64,000 bases of DNA from Pseudaquabacterium pictum (GTDB lineage: Bacteria > Pseudomonadota > Gammaproteobacteria > Burkholderiales > Burkholderiaceae_C): assembly GCF_005403045.1 (NCBI RefSeq), contig NZ_BJCL01000001.1:620001-684000 (forward strand). Reading direction: 5' to 3'. Under the pieces are notes generated by a model. That model ran no database searches. It was not told the origin of the DNA and worked only from the letters and a program-made list of their open reading frames with translations. Within the stretch, counting starts at the first letter, position 1, and each line of letters opens with the position of its first letter. This document shows positions 63,406 through 64,000 of this stretch, in pieces. The translations under genes and the position numbers were made by a program.

Positions 63406-64000
63406 TCACAGGTCCTCGGACCCCAGCAGCATCTCGGTGATGCCCTTGCCCGCCTGCACCATCGGCCAGACGTTCTCGGTGGGATCGGTGCGCACGTCCA
63501 GGAAGACGGTGCGGTCCTTCAGGCGGATCATCTCCTTCAGAGCCGGCTCCACCTCGGACGGCTTCTCGATCTTGATGCCGACGTGGCCGTAGGCCTCGGC
63601 CAGCTTCACGAAATCAGGCAGCGCGTCCATGTAGCTGTGGGAGTAGCGGCCGCCGTAGTCCAGCTGCTGCCACTGCCGCACCATGCCCAGGTAGCGGTTG
63701 TTCAGCGCGACGATCTTCACCGGCGTGCGGTACTGCAGGCAGGTCGACAGCTCCTGGATGCACATCTGGATCGAGCCTTCGCCGGTGATGCAGAACACCT
63801 CGCTGTCGGGCTTGGCCAACTTGATGCCCATGGCATAGGGCAGGCCCACGCCCATGGTGCCCAGGCCCCCGCTGTTGATCCAGCGGCGCGGCTCGTGGAA
63901 GCGGTAGAACTGCGCCGCCCACATCTGGTGCTGACCCACATCGCTGGTGATGTAGGTGTCGATGTCCTTGGTCAGCTCGCTCAGCGTCTGCACCACGAAC
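63406..64000 (-). CDS. ilvB: Acetolactate synthase large subunit, C-terminal part
   Basis: The catalytic, thiamine-diphosphate-dependent subunit. Only the last ~198 residues are in the window; the frame is open to the right edge. It contains '[20 protein letters not shown]', the ThDP-binding '[20 protein letters not shown]' through '[20 protein letters not shown]' (GD/E-G...NN motif) and the typical end '[20 protein letters not shown]'. Confidence 0.96.
   Translation of the reverse strand, partial: FVVQTLSELTKDIDTYITSDVGQHQMWAAQFYRFHEPRRWINSGGLGTMGVGLPYAMGIKLAKPDSEVFCITGEGSIQMCIQELSTCLQYRTPVKIVALNNRYLGMVRQWQQLDYGGRYSHSYMDALPDFVKLAEAYGHVGIKIEKPSEVEPALKEMIRLKDRTVFLDVRTDPTENVWPMVQAGKGITEMLLGSEDL

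Overview
The window is a high-GC chromosome segment, most likely from a betaproteobacterium of the order Burkholderiales (Leptothrix/Rubrivivax/Ideonella-like). The evidence is the tig-clpP-clpX-lon block with adjacent tRNAs, an ilvB-ilvH-ilvC-pssA-leuA order, an intracellular PHB depolymerase, and hpnC-hpnD-hpnE for squalene and hopanoid synthesis. The genus cannot be fixed from the sequence alone.

Layout. 1-1640: left host flank with the end of phaZ, two small genes and a terminator. 1649-41303: a complete-looking 39.6-kb prophage of HK97-capsid, siphovirus type, integrated in a tRNA-Cys gene and bounded by a perfect 46-bp direct repeat. 41260-47670: host tRNA-Cys and tRNA-Gly, then lon, clpX, clpP, tig and tRNA-Leu, all on the minus strand. 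47744-52032: an RND efflux pump and its lipoprotein adaptor. 52221-55230: hpnCDE on the plus strand. 55304-57162: an IclR regulator and a DD-peptidase. 57271-64000: branched-chain amino-acid genes (two leuA, ilvC, ilvH, ilvB) with pssA, all on the minus strand.

Prophage organisation. A switch at about 29.75 kb separates a Cro/YdaS-like gene (minus) from a CI-like repressor (plus). Leftward transcription runs through a zinc-ribbon protein and a PrimPol-helicase. It then crosses a 433-bp non-coding region carrying a 39-bp inverted repeat, followed by HNH nuclease, terminases, portal, ClpP-like protease, capsid, a cassette of virion accessory proteins including an SGNH hydrolase, connectors, tail genes with a probable -1 frameshift, tail tip, and small membrane proteins at the left end. 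No endolysin is recognisable. Rightward transcription starts at a second promoter, whose operator differs by 1 of 20 bases from that of the switch. It covers a tightly packed operon: ParB-like protein, HD nucleotidase, C5 DNA methyltransferase, HTH protein, DUF4326 protein and a sigma-region-4-like protein. It converges on the integrase at the right end.

Host regulation. Upstream of the tandem leuA genes is a classical attenuator: a 16-residue leader peptide with Leu codons CTG-CTA-CTA, followed by a terminator hairpin. A TetR-type operator lies between the efflux genes and hpnCDE. I found no CRISPR array, no insertion sequence and no clearly new multi-gene system. The most interesting signals are the paired phage operators, the large inverted repeat, the tail frameshift, and a gene that starts with a fragment resembling the phage's own helicase and ends in a lipoprotein signal.
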